Position numbers and translations under genes: made by a program. From contig OX485804.1 in assembly GCA_950295325.1 (NCBI GenBank), forward strand, positions 28,088,001 to 28,148,000: a stretch of 60,000 nt of DNA, in the 5' to 3' direction. The DNA comes from Polytrichum commune. Lineage: Eukaryota > Streptophyta > Polytrichopsida > Polytrichales > Polytrichaceae. The notes below the pieces were generated by a model, which saw only the letters and a list, made by a program, of their open reading frames with translations, did no database searches and was not told where the DNA came from. Positions 1 to 13,146 of the stretch are shown one piece after another. Within the stretch, counting starts at the first letter, position 1, and every line of letters begins with the position of its first letter.

Positions 1-3000
1 CACTTAGGCTTGTCTCAATAGAATAAAATAGTGTTTAGATCATTTTGGACATCTAATGAGTTAAAAAAACAAGCAAGCAACTTTTGAGAAGTGTGAACAC
101 TTGTGCTTGTCATTTGTAGGTGATTGTATATTACAAAACCGCAAACCTTTGGCACGACAACAGAGATATATAAACCCGACATGTAGTGGCAATTTAGTTT
201 GAAATTGGCCAAAAAGTTTGCAATTATCTAAATACTAATGTCACTTATTCTACTTGTCTTGCTCAATGCTAATTGTAAACCGCCCATGTAGTGTCACTAA
301 CACGAAATGCAAACCTAACATTATTTGTCATCCTTGAATACAATATTGGGTACAATAGATTTTACAATACTGTAATTACTATCACTTACTAAGTGATTTT
401 TCCATCCAACTTTCAAGTACTATAACAACATGTATGTCATCATAGGATTATGAAGATGTAGAATATACCAAACTTCGTTTCAGTAATTGGCATGAATGGC
501 ATCCAAATTTCAAGCACCCATGGTATTACTCGTAAAATTGTATCCTATAAAAAATGTCATTTGAAAAATTACCATGGTGATATAAAATTAACCGTATGAC
601 ACCAAATACAAAATTTAGTGTAGTTAATATAGTGTCACCTGCTAGGAAATTTACTTTGAAGTATTTGCAAGTAGCTACGAGAGCTTCCTTTATAGAAAAG
701 GGAACAATCCTAGTAGGTTGTGTAATGTTATGAAATAGGACCTCATCGTACAAATGATTCATGGTTTTAACGAAACTATCTTAGAAACCCTCATGTCGTG
801 AATACAACTTAGTGTACTTTGGGAGACCCTTGCGACAAGTATACTCTCTCTCTCTCTCTCTCTTGCCGTGTCTAGCTAGCAAGGTGTTTGGCATGTGACC
901 TACGCATGCATATTATGGAGGCCCACTTCACATGTGAACTCAACACAATATGTAAAAGGTGAAGAGGCTATCACATACACCCTTCCCACTACGATTAATG
1001 TCTCTTAGGATGTAGCTCGTCTATTGATTTTAAAGCACAAAGACAATTTAGTACGATTGAACATCGGTATCCAATTAAGAAAGGGTGTTTGTTATAGGCC
1101 ACCTTAAGTATCTCTCACACGTTGTGCCCACTTCCAAGCACTTTGCGTCTCGTCTCCGAAGGAATGCTTGCAAGGTCAAGCTTAGGAAGCGGGTGTCTAG
1201 CTTGGTAGTTTTTTGGGTACAAGTATGAGCCTTTATTTGTGCCCAAGGGATCAAAGTGCTTTGAGGGTTGCCACTCCCAAACTTAAGTTTCAAACCTTCA
1301 ACAAATCCATAGTGTCTTCGTAAATTTAATATTTTTTTTTCTCCATAACTTTCTTCATCGTGTTCCAAAAAGCTTGAGCACTTGCAAGTTTGCTAGGTGA
1401 AATTTTGAAAACGTTCAAAATTTCATATTTTGAGCTAAAAAGTGTTGAAGCACATTAATGGAGGCCACAACAATCCTCAGTTGGCACATATGTCTATTTC
1501 TATTGAGGGGATCAAAATTTATAGTTCATAACATTACGCAACTCTTCGGGTGTGTTTTGTGGGGTCATACATCACATGAGCATAGTTCTCATTTAATGAT
1601 GGGACTCCTCATTTATGGGGAGCACTCATGTGTTGTGTATTGTGAACTTTATTATAAACAATTAAAAATTGTTAAAGTTTCCTCATCACAATCTTTCTTT
1701 AGAAAGAGACCATCATGTAGTTGCTTAATAATGTTATGATGAAATGTAGTCATGTCATATATCCTTTGTACATCACTGTAACTATAATACATAGTAATAT
1801 GTTAATCTCATCTAGCACCACATTGACTCACTTGTAAGATATTAGATACCATGGAGCATCCATACATGTGCAATCGTTAACACTAAAATATTCATGAGGT
1901 CCACATTGGTCCACATTGGACATCATATACGGAGGTGTTTAGAATTACATGTTTATATTTTAAGAGTATAATGTCAAGAAGGACTAGTACGTCTAAATTC
2001 AAGTCATCGTCAATCAATTCCATTATCCCGACTGGAACATCCATATAAAAGTTGAAGAAAATATAAAGAGATTTGAGTTCATATAAATCTACTATGCAAT
2101 TTACTGCAAACAAGTGGGTGATGTAATATTGGTGTGCAGTCGTCCAAGGATTTAGTTGGAAATGTTACAAATACAGTAGGTCTCCAAGCATGTGCACCTT
2201 TCACAAACAAAAGAAATTGTGCAAAACTCTTCTTTTGTGCACCCACGTATCAAATTGTATCTTAGGAAAAAGTACCTAAAGACAATCTCAAATTCTATAC
2301 TTTACAATAAGTCTTGAAACTCCAAAATCATGTTATGGAAACCCATTGATTTGTCTTAAGCAATCATCCCAGTTATTGTAAATACTTGGGATACATCTCT
2401 CCTCTCTACAAATGCATGATCTTTAGCGACTAAAAAAAAACACACTCCGTATTCAAAGTTTGTAAACAAATATGGAAATCTTTTTGAACAACAAACTACA
2501 ATATTTTCTAACCCACACTAAATAATCAACATAATGTAGGCACATGAGAGGTTTAACTTGGCAATAGGGATTCCTCCATCCAAAGCACAAGACCCTTAAC
2601 CTCGAGCCTCTCTCAACCTCCCTGCATCAAAATGAACGTCAACCCCCCACAACCTTTTAACAAATTGCCATCAATGTAGTTTACCTCATCCGAGTCTCAT
2701 CCAAGATAACGGAACCTAGAAAGACACCAAGCATTGGTTGACCCCGTTAACTTCTTACCTCCCTGTCCTCATCATCCATGGGTTGTAAACCTCCCAAACA
2801 TAATAACGTTCTTCAACAGATTATACTTGATTGGTGACCCTGCTACTTGTAGCTATTGTGCATTGATGCCTAAAACTATGGAATTTTAGTATGGACACGT
2901 TCATAGGTGAGCATAAAATTGAAAAATCCACAACATGGGAGGGACATGTGGACAATTCTACATGAATTGGGGCAAAGATTAACAAAGGTCATGAAACAAA

Positions 3001-3420
3001 GATGGTTCATCTACACCAATCTTATTAGATAGTACATATAAATATGAACGCAAATGAATCTTGATGATGAAGAATGTTATGATAATTGAAAATAAACAAA
3101 CCACAATTCTTGCATCCCCTCTGAAGAGAACATGTCATTGAGGTCTTCCAACCTTAAAATTATATGTTGACTACTTTAATAGTACACATAATACAACTTG
3201 TTATTTTTTTGGAAATTTTAAGGAAGATCATATTGTTTGACCCTTTGGTAAGTGCATCAACGTGATAGATTTTCAATTACATTCCATTTGACCTCCATAC
3301 TAAACCATGTATTAAATTTTTATGTCACAAATGCACCACCAAATGAATCTTTGGATTCTAAAATAAATATCCTCTCATTGCATCTTTACAAAGATGTATC
3401 ATGCATTGGGCATCTGATGC
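1..3420. other. AT-rich intergenic DNA without a recognisable gene
   Basis: All reading frames here are short and none resembles a known protein. The stretch holds one copy of a dispersed repeat (about 230-580) and a short CT microsatellite near 844-863. I see no promoter, RNA gene or transposon end that I could defend in the rest. Confidence 0.6.
230..580 (+). repeat. Dispersed repeat R1, copy 1
   Basis: This stretch aligns in the same orientation with 12537-12882. Shared blocks include the phrases around 'aaacctaacattatttgtcat' (about 311-331 and 12619-12639) and 'aattggcatg' with 'catccaaatttcaa' further on. The second copy is flanked by an 8-bp direct repeat, so R1 is probably a short non-autonomous DNA transposon. 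The ends of this first copy are diverged and are only approximate. No coding capacity is seen. Confidence 0.55.
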
Positions 3421-4062
3421 GAGGCTAGCAATTTGGATGCCTCACACATGTTCTCATTTGGACTAGTAAAATCAAAAGATTTTGCCCGACTATTTATCAT
3501 TGTGATTGAAAGTGAGATAGGTCCACTGTCCATGAGTAAGCAATGTGAGTATGAGACTAAATGAGTTCTTTGAGAAAACTTGAAAATGATCTTCAATCAA
3601 ACCAAGTAAACATGAATCTTGTAATGTCTTCAAAGAGGCTAGCAATTTGGATGCCTCACACATGCTCTCATTTGGATTAGTAAAATCAAAAGATTTTGCC
3701 CGACTATTTATCATTGTGATTGAAAGTGAGATAGGGCCACTGTCCATGAGTAAACAATGTGAGTATGAGACTAAATGAGTTCTTTGAGAAAACTTGAAAA
3801 TGATATCCAATCAAATCAAGTAAACATGAATCTTGTAATGTCTTCAAAGAGGCCAGCGATTTGGATGCCTCACACATGCTCTCATTTGGATTAGTAGAAT
3901 CAAAAGATTTTGCCCGACTATTTATCATTGTGATTGAAAGTGAGATAGGTTCACTGTCCATGAGTAAACAATGTGAGTAGAGACTAAATGAGTTCTTTGA
4001 GAAAACTTGAAAATGATCTTCAATCAAATCAAGTAAACATGAATCTTGTAATGTTTTCAAAG
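3421..4062. repeat. Tandem repeat, three 214-bp units
   Basis: Three head-to-tail units begin with 'gaggc(t/c)agc' at 3421, 3635 and 3849. The units differ by only scattered substitutions and a small deletion in the third ('gtgagtagagac' for 'gtgagtatgagac'). Spurious - strand reading frames of 106-118 codons arise because 214 is not a multiple of three. No flanking target duplication or coding similarity is visible, so this looks like local tandem amplification. Confidence 0.9.
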
Positions 4063-6140
4063 ATAATTAATAAACTTTACCACTCCCCCCCCCTTCCTCT
4101 CTTATATGCATAACATGACATCATGTAATTGGTGAACATGTGTGTAAATAGTTGCATCAAAATAGTCCATGGATCAAAAAAGCAGTTATTTAGATTATTG
4201 ACAAGGGATGTATTGATGTTGGTTGTTTATACATGTTATGGCCAAATATCAATATGATCATGTTATGGACTCTAGGTGTACTATAGGAATCTACATGTGT
4301 GTAAATAAGCAAAAAGTTGACCTCGACAACTCGAGAGGGAGGAGAAAATGAGAACCTAGATAGATAGAAACTCCAACCCCTTTCAAGCAAGGGGCCGGCG
4401 TGAATAAAGTGTCCGTTCGTAATGCCCATGACCTGATGCCCCCTGGGCAAGGGGACATTGGGACAAATACCACTCTCCCCTTTTCGAGGATGGACACTAT
4501 AGTGACACACTATACAAGTACCTAGCTAGCCACTAGTGCCTTGAAGATACCGGACATGGCATCCCCCCAAAGGGCTTTGAGGTACCCATACAACAAGGCC
4601 CAAGGACAAATGAGAACCTACATAATATTCTTCTAGAAAATGGAGACCGAGTAACCTTTTACATTCCTAAATGCAAAGTGTAGATCTACAAGACTAACAA
4701 GGTAGGGTTTGTGCCAACAAGCGTATTTTTTCTTCCCTAAAATTGGTGATAAGGTTATTTCACTTCTCACCAAGACTTGTTGGGGACTAACTTAATGGTA
4801 AGGCGATATATTGTTGGTAAGTTAACATTATGCTAGTAAGTGCGACATTATTATATAAGTCATGCCTTTCTGATGGTAAATCGAGACATGGGTGATTGAG
4901 AATTGGAAGGTTAGCTACGAACAAACACCAAAAAAGCATGTGTTTTAAAGAATTTGGATCATGTGCTCAAATTTGTTAGTAATCTCAAGTCTAATAATCA
5001 ACATGATTCGGAGAGACCTTTATGATATATATATATTTTTTTTGGGGGGGGGGGCATCTTGTACTAATCATGTGTTTAATATCATAAGAGAAGTGGTCTA
5101 ATTGCACAAAGTAACTAGTCAAGACGCATAAGTTCCCTTGGAGGATACCATGTCTTGGCCTTTGATAAAATGAGACAAATTCCTACAAATCGACCTTTGA
5201 ACCAATGTTGAATTGATATATATATATATATATGATGATGATGATGAATTAAATTTTGTTGTCGATAGCATTAGTGTATGGATATTTGAGGACATATTCG
5301 GATTTAAGACAAGTTGGGTTTATAAATTTTTTTAACTTTCATACCTAGATAAACTTGCCCTAGTATCAATATGATGTTATGATGGTATTGACCAATCATA
5401 TGTCTCACATTGATATTGTTATACGATAGATTGGTACCCATATGTATTTCTAATAATAAAATAAAACTCAATACTAGACTAGCTAGTACATGTATGGACA
5501 TAACATTAGTCAATTGATGAGTTGTGTATAGTTGCCTTGACTTCGGATCGAGTACGAAGCACTAGAATTCCGACATCCAAAGTCTTTATTCTCAAATCTA
5601 TTGATGGGCCCGCAAACACGACTCATCAACTAAGAAATATTATGCTAAGATTGTGCCTTGTTATATTGGTGGATCAAGCGACATACTTGCCGTTTTCACA
5701 AATTTCGGACAAGTGGTAATATAAAGTTGATACACCCTGACCTCCGCAACGTCACTCCCTCTCTCACATCTAAAAATCCTAGGGAACACATACGCAAATC
5801 TCCTTCCTTGTTGTCACATCTCCCTCCCATATATCACATGTTTGGGCATGAAAACAATCCACCAAAGAATTCAAATTAACCACACATTCACTCACACACA
5901 CACAACCACCATGCACGTCGTCATCATTGTCATTAGTGCAATGATGACATTTCTTACTCCACAATGTCACACACTACACTAACTCTCTATCATCACGTGT
6001 CAAGATTAAGACTGCACACCTCCTTAATATCATGTGCACTTTGGTTGCCATAGGTGTGATCTTAAGGAGGTTAAAGCCTACCGATCAAAGAGATATTTTG
6101 GGACCGTCGTTGATATTATGTTACGTAGGGATATTCTTAC
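4063..6140. other. Intergenic DNA with dispersed repeats
   Basis: No gene is recognised. The stretch contains a diverged repeat at about 4315-4510 that resembles 43350-43515 (both contain 'cg(g/a)cgtgaat', '(a/t)gatgccc' and 'gacactatagt(g/c)ac' blocks), a copy of repeat R2 at about 4605-4990, a poly-G tract near 5043 and a TA microsatellite near 5216-5233. Confidence 0.5.
4605..4990 (-). repeat. Dispersed repeat R2, uninterrupted copy
   Basis: The reverse complement matches the two halves of 12295-13015, for example 'gcaaagtgtagatctaca' and 'taacaaggtagggttt'. This copy lacks the 346-bp R1 insert present in the other copy, so it shows what the locus at 12.3-13.0 kb looked like before R1 landed there. 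No protein-coding content was found. Confidence 0.6.
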
Positions 6141-6666
6141 CATGCATTGGCACGGTATAGTATATGGGTCCAAATAGGATACCGATATATCACCGAGTAT
6201 CGATATCCGATTGGTATGGAGAAAGCGCTTTCCTTCCCTTCCCTTCCCTTCTCCTCTTTCTTCCTTCTTCTTTTCCTTTGGCCCGGCCGGGCAGGTCAGG
6301 AGCACAAGATGCGTGTTCCCAGGAGGGAACAGGAACTTGAAAATGCGGGGGCAGGATCCAACGGTTCGGGCAGCTCGACTCGTGGTCGGGTTCCAACCGG
6401 CTCGGTACTAACTGGCCTCCCTTCCCTTGCTGGCTTCCCCTTCCTGCTCTTCCTGCGCATTCCATTCCTTGCCTCCCATTGTCTTCGCCATGAGCAGTGA
6501 TCTCTCCCCCACCTTCTCCTCCGCCCTCTCTCGCTCGCCCCTCGCGCGAAGAATACCTACCACGATCACGCGCTTCTTTTCCCTTTCGCTTGCATCCAAC
6601 CTAACCTGCAATTTGGCCCGACCTGCAGCAACGACATCCACACTGGCCGTGCTCATCTGCTTACCA

Positions 6667-7140
6667 ATGGCAGCTGACGAAACAGGAGCAACAGTGGCAG
6701 AGCCGATGAGGTGTTTTTTCCTGGCGCCTTTGGTGTGGGAAACTTTGAAGGATTAGGTTTATGTGCGAGAGAGAGAGAGAGAGGATGCGTGTATCTAAGG
6801 AAGAGAACAATACATAGCACGCCGACGGAAGCTGAAGAAACAGGAAGAACAGCTGTGGAGCCGATGAGGTGATTTGTTGGAGCCCTTTGGGTTGGGAGGC
6901 TTGTGAGGAATTGGTGTGTGTGTATGTATGTATGCGAGAGGATGTGTGGATCCAGGGAAGAGAACGGCAAATAGCACATCGACGGAAGCTGGAGGAGCAG
7001 GAATTGAGAGTTGAGTCGATGATGAGGTGTCTTGTTGGCGCCTTCGGTTGGGGAAGCTTGTGAGGAATAAGGCAGGTGGGTGTGCGAGGGATCGTGTGAA
7101 TCTAGGGGAGAGAAGAAAAGAGTGCGCATCGCATCGCATC
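6667..7140. repeat. Three degenerate 157-bp tandem units before the GT8 gene
   Basis: Units begin near 6667, 6824 and 6981, each with a variant of 'gacggaagctg(a/g)(a/g)ga'. Each continues through 'gccgatgaggtg', a '(g)gcgcctt(t/c)gg' block, a 'gtgcgag/gtatgcgagag' block and a 'cta/cca(a)gg(g)gagag' block. The array ends about 20 bp before the ATG at 7163, so it probably covers the 5' leader and core promoter. It ends in a short 'gcatc' run (about 7125-7145). The bases are more GC-rich than the flanks. The antisense strand is open over the whole array, which I attribute to the repeat. Confidence 0.75.
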
Positions 7141-7162
7141 GCATCTAGGGGATAGAAGAATT

Positions 7163-10100
7163 ATGGGGAGGAGGTGGTGGAATTTGAGAGGAGGAGCGGT
7201 GGTATGGTTGCTTGTTTTGTGCGGCTTAGCGTACGATAATCCAGCAGCACACGTGATGAGCTTACCTCTCAAGGCAACGAAGAAAAATGCGTATGCGACA
7301 ATGGTGTACATGGGAACGCCTCGTGATTATGAATTTTATACAGCTGCGAGAGTATTGCTACAGAGTCTGGCCAGATTTGAAGTGGACGCCGATCTTGTTG
7401 TGATCGCCTCCAAAGCTGTGCCGCAAAAGTGGAGGAGAACATTGTAAGATCTCTCGTAATGCATGTCGCGTCTGGTTGTTTGTGCTTTCTTGGTGCCAAG
7501 AGAAACAATGCTTAGTTTTCCCCTGTCAAGCGATACTGTGATTAATGTCTTTGAGCCAGTGTGTAGGATAAACGATCAGGAATATGCGAGGTAGGGCACG
7601 TGGATTCTGAAAATCTATCGACTTTTCTTGAGCTAGATGTCTACACGTCACTCTTCTGTCTCCAATTTGGTCATGATGGTATTGTATGATGTCATTTCTT
7701 TCTTGTAATACTTTATGATGCTTCATCTAATTTAAAACTACGAAGATTGGATTTTGTGATTGGAAATAGGTACCTCATTTTAATTGAACAGCATTTGCAA
7801 TACGGACTTCCACCTAAGTGCAATGTTGTTGCAAGACTGCATCATACTGTTGTTGGCTTTCCTAGGAATTAGGGTTTGTGTAAAACTGACTTACCAATTG
7901 AAGAGAGCGTCTTGTAGGGAATATGAAGCTGGTTAGTGGCACCGAGGTTAGCAAGCATCGTGGTGGTTGCTTGACTTATAAGGATGCCTTATTGATTGAG
8001 ACTGGAGAGACATAACACCTTCTTTGTCAGACAGTTGGTCATCTGCACAACCTTCTCCGTCAGGAGAGGATGCAAATAATCAACTGGTGAGCTCACTAAT
8101 AAAAAAGAGGATCTGCCGAACAACATATTCCAAATGTCCCACATCTTCACAAATTTATAATAAGGACGGTGTGTCCAAATTTGCAGTTTGGGTCTCCTCA
8201 TTTCATTGGCAATTGCAGAATCGTAATAACCAAGGTGATTGATTCTGAAGAGAACTCGAATCATGTTTATTAGTCATATCACATTGAAAATATGAGGTTT
8301 GGTTATAGAAGGCTCAGCTTTTGTGAGGAGTTTAAAATTGAACCTCTTACGATGTGTGTCTTTGGAGCCCTGATATGATTCTTTTTACAGGAATGACGAA
8401 GGAGTTATTGTGAAGGTTGTGAATGATATTCCCAATCCTTACGTTAATAAGCCCAAATTTGACAAGCGTTTCATATTTACTCTTAACAAGATGTACGCAT
8501 GGAGTTTGACAGAGTATGAGAGAGTTGTCATGCTTGATGCCGATAATTTGTTTCTGCGAGCGCCTGACGAACTCTTTCAGTGTGGCGAATTTTGTGCTGC
8601 TTTTATCAATCCCTGCGTTTTTCATACTGGCCTCTTTGTGTTGAAGGTACACACACTGACCTGTTCTGGTTTTTAAGCTGCAACAGCTGAGGACCTCTTA
8701 ATTGGCTATTTTTCGATTCACAAAAGGTGGAGATAGTCTGAAAACATATTGTCAAAATTTGAGGACTTCTTTAGGAGATGGTGTTATCTGGCTTTTGATA
8801 CTTTATACTGTTTTGCATCTCACAGCAATTATCTATGTGCCCATCCTATACTCATATCACCAATCCATAATGTGGCATCTTTGAGCCTGTCTTATCTATC
8901 ATGCTTCTCTTCTAACTAGTGGTTATGGGAACACCAGTGCCAAAGCTCCCACTAAAATCACCTGTTGTGTAGCTCATCAAGGATCTTGACAAGAACTTTG
9001 GATGACCAGTAGTTAGTCAAATTCCTATCACCAGTCCATGCTTTTGTAAGTCTTCTGATGTACCGATTGATGCAGTCCTGTGATGTGTAATCTTCTCGTT
9101 TAGTTAATGTATTTTTGCATTATTCCTCACACACTATTAATATTCCATAGCTATGAAATATGTTGATTTGTTCCTTACTGTATTTTCAGCCCTCTAATGA
9201 GACATTTAAGAGCATGCTGCAAGAAATACAAGAAAAGATCCCCAATAGAGATGGAGCGGACCAAGGGTTCCTGACATCTCACTATAATGATCTTTTGGAT
9301 CGACCTTTGTTTCATCCTCCAGTAGATGGCTCCAGACTCACTGGTCTCTACCGCCTTCCGTTAGGCTATCAGATGGATGCTGTATATTATTGTAAGTACC
9401 ATGATAACCTTTTGAGCACATATGGAATTGGATTCCTGTGGTTTGCCCTTGGAACGGGTATCCCTCAAAGGTCACCCAAATCCTCAGAGCTTAGCATAGT
9501 TAGGGAATTCTGCATGTGCGTTGTTGAGAAATGTCAGTTTTTAGTAAGGTAAGGAAAAATGTTATTGTCAGCTTTTTATGACATAGACAGTTCAAATTTG
9601 CAAGTATCTAGTTTCTTGATATTCAGCCTACTTATATCTTATGCGAAATGCTTTTGTGCAGACTTGAAACTAAAATGGCATGTCCCTTGTGGTCCAAATA
9701 GTGTGATCACTTTTCCAAGTGTCCCTATGCTGAAACCTTGGTATTGGTGGTCGTACCCGACTCTGCCATTAGGGATCGCTTGGCATGAAAAGCGTAGGGC
9801 GACCATAGGGTGAGTATTTGGTGAAATTTGGATAGATATCTAGATATCTGGATATCCAGTGCTCCAGGTGTACAAAGCTTTCCAGAGTTTCTGGTTTCAT
9901 TAGTGTGAAGTACTAACACTGATATAATTAGGGCAACACTTTGCTACTGATGTTGTTTGTAAGTGCGCAAGGCACCAATACTCGCAGTTAAAAGTCTATC
10001 TTTAAATTGTAAGATGACATATGATTTAGAAACACCTTAATACTCTGCAGATTTCATACTCTGCAAATTCATAAAATGAAACCTGGTGATTTGATGCTGA

Positions 10101-10698
10101 CATGATCCTTGTATCTTGCAGTTATGGGACAGAAATACCTGTGTTGGTGGCAGAATCACTCTTTTATCTTCTTACTGCTTTCACTGCACTGTTTATGCGG
10201 CGACGCTTTTCAGTTTCAGAGAAAACCATGGGTCTGAAATCAGGGTTACCCCGCACACCAAGTGGAGATCACAGCTTAACAGGCCGCCCTCTAATATTGA
10301 AGATGTTCCTTTTTGGGGCTATTGTTGGCAGCTACCTTATACCATTTTTCATTGTTCCTACAACTGTTCACCCTTCAATGGGATGGGGGATTTTTCTACT
10401 AGGTTCCCTATCACTTCTTGTTGTTACAAATAGTATCTTCCAGCTTCGGTTGATTTTGTCGGTAACCCCTTGGCTGGCAGGGTTTGGAATGCTACTCGTC
10501 ATGGTTTGGCCTTATCACACTAATGGGATTTCTCGATCTCTAGTTATGTCAGCATATGCTTGTATAGCATCTCCACCCATTTGGTGGGCCATGAAAGGAA
10601 TCTATTTTTCACAAGATCACAGCTTGGGTCGGGAGCCGCTCATGGCATGGACAACCTTGAAGGCTGAGACTACTCCAGAGCTCTCAAAATTGTGCTGA
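7163..10698 (+). CDS. IPUT1: GT8 glycosyltransferase, inositol phosphorylceramide glucuronosyltransferase (PGSIP6/IPUT1-like)
   Basis: Five exons give 487 residues: 7163-7443, 8391-8646, 9190-9391, 9662-9809 and 10122-10698. All introns are GT-AG and every join keeps frame. The start is the first ATG of a hydrophobic leader (MGRRWWNLRGG then VVWLLVLC), which fits a signal peptide or anchor. The GT8 fold follows: VYMGTPRDYEFY, LTLNK-like 'TLNKMYAW', the DxD metal site in VVMLDADNLFL, FINPCVFHTGLFVLK, DGADQGFL and LPLGYQMDA. After KPWYWWS and GIAWHEKRRATIG comes a C-terminal part with about five hydrophobic segments. This multipass tail is typical of the PGSIP6 branch and not of soluble glycogenin-like GT8 proteins. 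In Arabidopsis this enzyme adds glucuronic acid to inositol phosphorylceramide in the Golgi, the first step of GIPC sphingolipid head-group building. The reading frame is intact. Specificity is inferred from family resemblance. Confidence 0.93.
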
Positions 10699-11561
10699 GG
10701 CATTCTATTGTCTGACATCCAATCGGCAACATTCAGACCTTGGAGCAATTGCTTATTCTGGAGTAAGATTTTTATCTAATGATCTCCATATATCACAAGA
10801 TGTCCAGATCGTTTGAGGTGATTGAAGACAAGAACGTGACAAAGGAAATTGGACGGTGGTTATTGTAGTTTTTGGGTCCAACAACTATATTAAAAAGTCT
10901 TGTTGCCCGCCAAGATGGACAACAGAGGGTGCAGAGAAACTGTTTTTCAGTGTGCCCGAAATTGGAGGAAATGCATATACTAGTTCATAGGAAACGAATT
11001 AGCACTTACTGACCTGTCAAACACAAAGAAGACCCTTGACAAGACCTGGGGAGAGGGCACATACTACACTCGATTTTCATCGAGCCCCAACATCAGGCTG
11101 GCTAGTTTGATCTGTTTTTTTTGGCAGCTTAGAAAATTCATACAATTCTTTATGAGCATCAATGCATCTCATTCTGGGAGTGGAGTAATCATTATCTTGG
11201 CCAAAATTGATTATGGAGACCTTTTGACCTTCACCAAGGAGATTCACTTATTCCGCTTGTGTAGACTAGCAGAAAATGTAGGAGTGGTAGAATTGTAAAA
11301 GTTGGAAAGAATTTCCACATTATCAATCTAAATTTGGAGCTGTGTTCTTTTATCACTCAATTTGCATCCTGAATTTGCATCCTCAATGTACTTCAAGTAG
11401 GTTCTTACAAACTTCATCTTCAGAACAGATCGTGGGACTCTCAACAATCTCTGGCAGTGAATTTAGAGACTGATTTTATTGGATTTTCCTCATACTGATG
11501 TAATTCTCGGTACTATTTATTGAGGGTCTGAGTGTCTGAATTTCATTTCATAGCTGCTTCT

Positions 11562-11599
<38 letters not shown>

Positions 11600-12294
11600 A
11601 GAAAGCATACTATGTGGTTTGGCTCACATATTAGTAAAGTATTCCATTATGGCATCTTTGTATTATGTATCCAAGACTTCCAACAATGTGTACGTCGAAC
11701 AATGTTCTGTTTTGTTGATCAGTGTTGGAGTATCCGGATGGAAAACTGGATTTGTCCCTAAATGTGTACCTATTTGCCTGTTTTGGGAGAGAAGTATATG
11801 ACCTACAAAACTGTTGTCAACTGCACTGGTTTTCAAAGACCAGGGAAGTGTAATTATGCACATGATTTCTGAAGTCATGTTGGCATGGAAGCAATTACCG
11901 CAAACACGAATCAAGATGCTGAGAGGAGTATTGGCTTAAGTGGTACTAGGGCCACTTCACACGGGTCCCCAGGTCCTAAGTCCCAAGTCACTTGAGACAT
12001 GCAATCCATGCAGTCTCAGCCGTTGAGAGCATGGTTCTCCTTGCTCATATAAACTCAGTGTTGGTTCAGAGGTCGATATATAGGTGACTTGTTTGCTTTT
12101 TTCAAGGGCTAAGACTCATAGTAACTTCTAAGAGAACTTAAGGATCTTATATGATTACTTTATGTAATTAGTCCACTTCTTTTAGGATGTTAAACACACA
12201 ATTTGCACAAGATGATTAACAAATACTAAACTGAGTTTTAACCATCTCTATGAACATCTTATTCCATATTAAAATGGAGATTCTCCTAGTTTTG
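10699..12294. other. 3' flank of the GT8 gene, no gene seen
   Basis: This AT-rich stretch includes the probable 3' UTR of the GT8 gene, a CT microsatellite at about 11561-11592, and at 11949 a sequence 'gggccacttcacac' identical to the first bases of the PIF/Harbinger-type MITEs at 29120 and 33155. No matching right end was found, so this may be an isolated terminal remnant. Confidence 0.5.
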
Positions 12295-13015
12295 TTGATT
12301 ATTGAACTTAGAATAACTAACAAATTTTGAGCACATGGTCCAAATTTTTTCAACACATGTCTTTTTGGTGTCCCTTCATAGCTAACCTTCCAATTTCCAA
12401 TGCCCCATGTCTTAATTTACCAACACAAAGGCCTGGGTTCAATGTTTAACTTATCATTAATCTAAGTCACCAAAAACACCTAGTGAGGAGTGAAATAATT
12501 GTCACTATTATCATGAAAGAAAAACTAAACTAAAGATTGTATTTAATGTCATTAATTCTATTTGTTTGGCTCCATGCTAATTTCTGAACCCTCTGTGTAG
12601 TGCCACCAACACTGAATGTAAACCTAACATTATTTGTCATTCCTTGTAATGTTAATTTGGGCATTATATATTTGCAATGTTGTAATTATCGTCACTTACT
12701 AAATGATATTTCATCCAAATTTGAAGTATCCATGACAATATATCATTGCATAATTGTTAGGATGTAAATATATCAAACTTTGTTTTAATAATTGGCATGG
12801 ATTTCATCCAAATTTCAATATCCATGATAGTATTTGTAAACTTATCCATAAGAATCGTTGTTAGTAAAGTTACCACCGTTACACTAAAGACAATAGTTAG
12901 GGTAGTGGTGCAAACCCTACCTTGTTAGTTTGTAGATCTACACTTTGCATTCTAGGAATGGAAAAGGTTATTGAGTCTCCATTCTCTTGAAAGACGTTAT
13001 GTACATGTTCCCTTT
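12295..13015 (+). repeat. Dispersed repeat R2, copy interrupted by R1
   Basis: The parts 12295-12536 and 12883-13015, read on the - strand, match the continuous copy at 4605-4990. Between them lies R1. The interruption explains why the two halves of the match are displaced by about 350 bp. Confidence 0.6.
12537..12882 (+). mobile_element. Repeat R1, copy 2, inserted into R2 with an 8-bp direct repeat
   Basis: The 346-bp insert is flanked by ACTAAAGA at 12529-12536 and 12883-12890, as expected for the target duplication of an 8-bp class of DNA transposon such as hAT. Removing the insert plus one flank makes the surrounding R2 collinear with its copy near 4.6-5.0 kb. Terminal inverted repeats are not obvious, so the family cannot be named. 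Confidence 0.55.
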
Positions 13016-13146
13016 CCCTTTTTCATCCCTCTCAAGTTGTTGGGTCCATTATTGTCGATTGCTAGGTGTTATCATTTTCTTTCTCTTCTAAAAAAGAAAT
13101 AAGGGGTAAATAGGTCTTGAAGTTGGCTTTTGTTTGGTGTATTAGA

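Noticed and set aside
3399-4060. Several 65-118 codon frames on the - strand
   Set aside because: They are the same 214-bp repeat read in successive frames and have no independent support.
6653-7144. 163-codon open frame on the - strand upstream of the GT8 gene
   Set aside because: It follows the three 157-bp tandem units, is low in complexity (Ser/Pro/Leu/His) and overlaps the expected leader of the + strand gene; no family resemblance.
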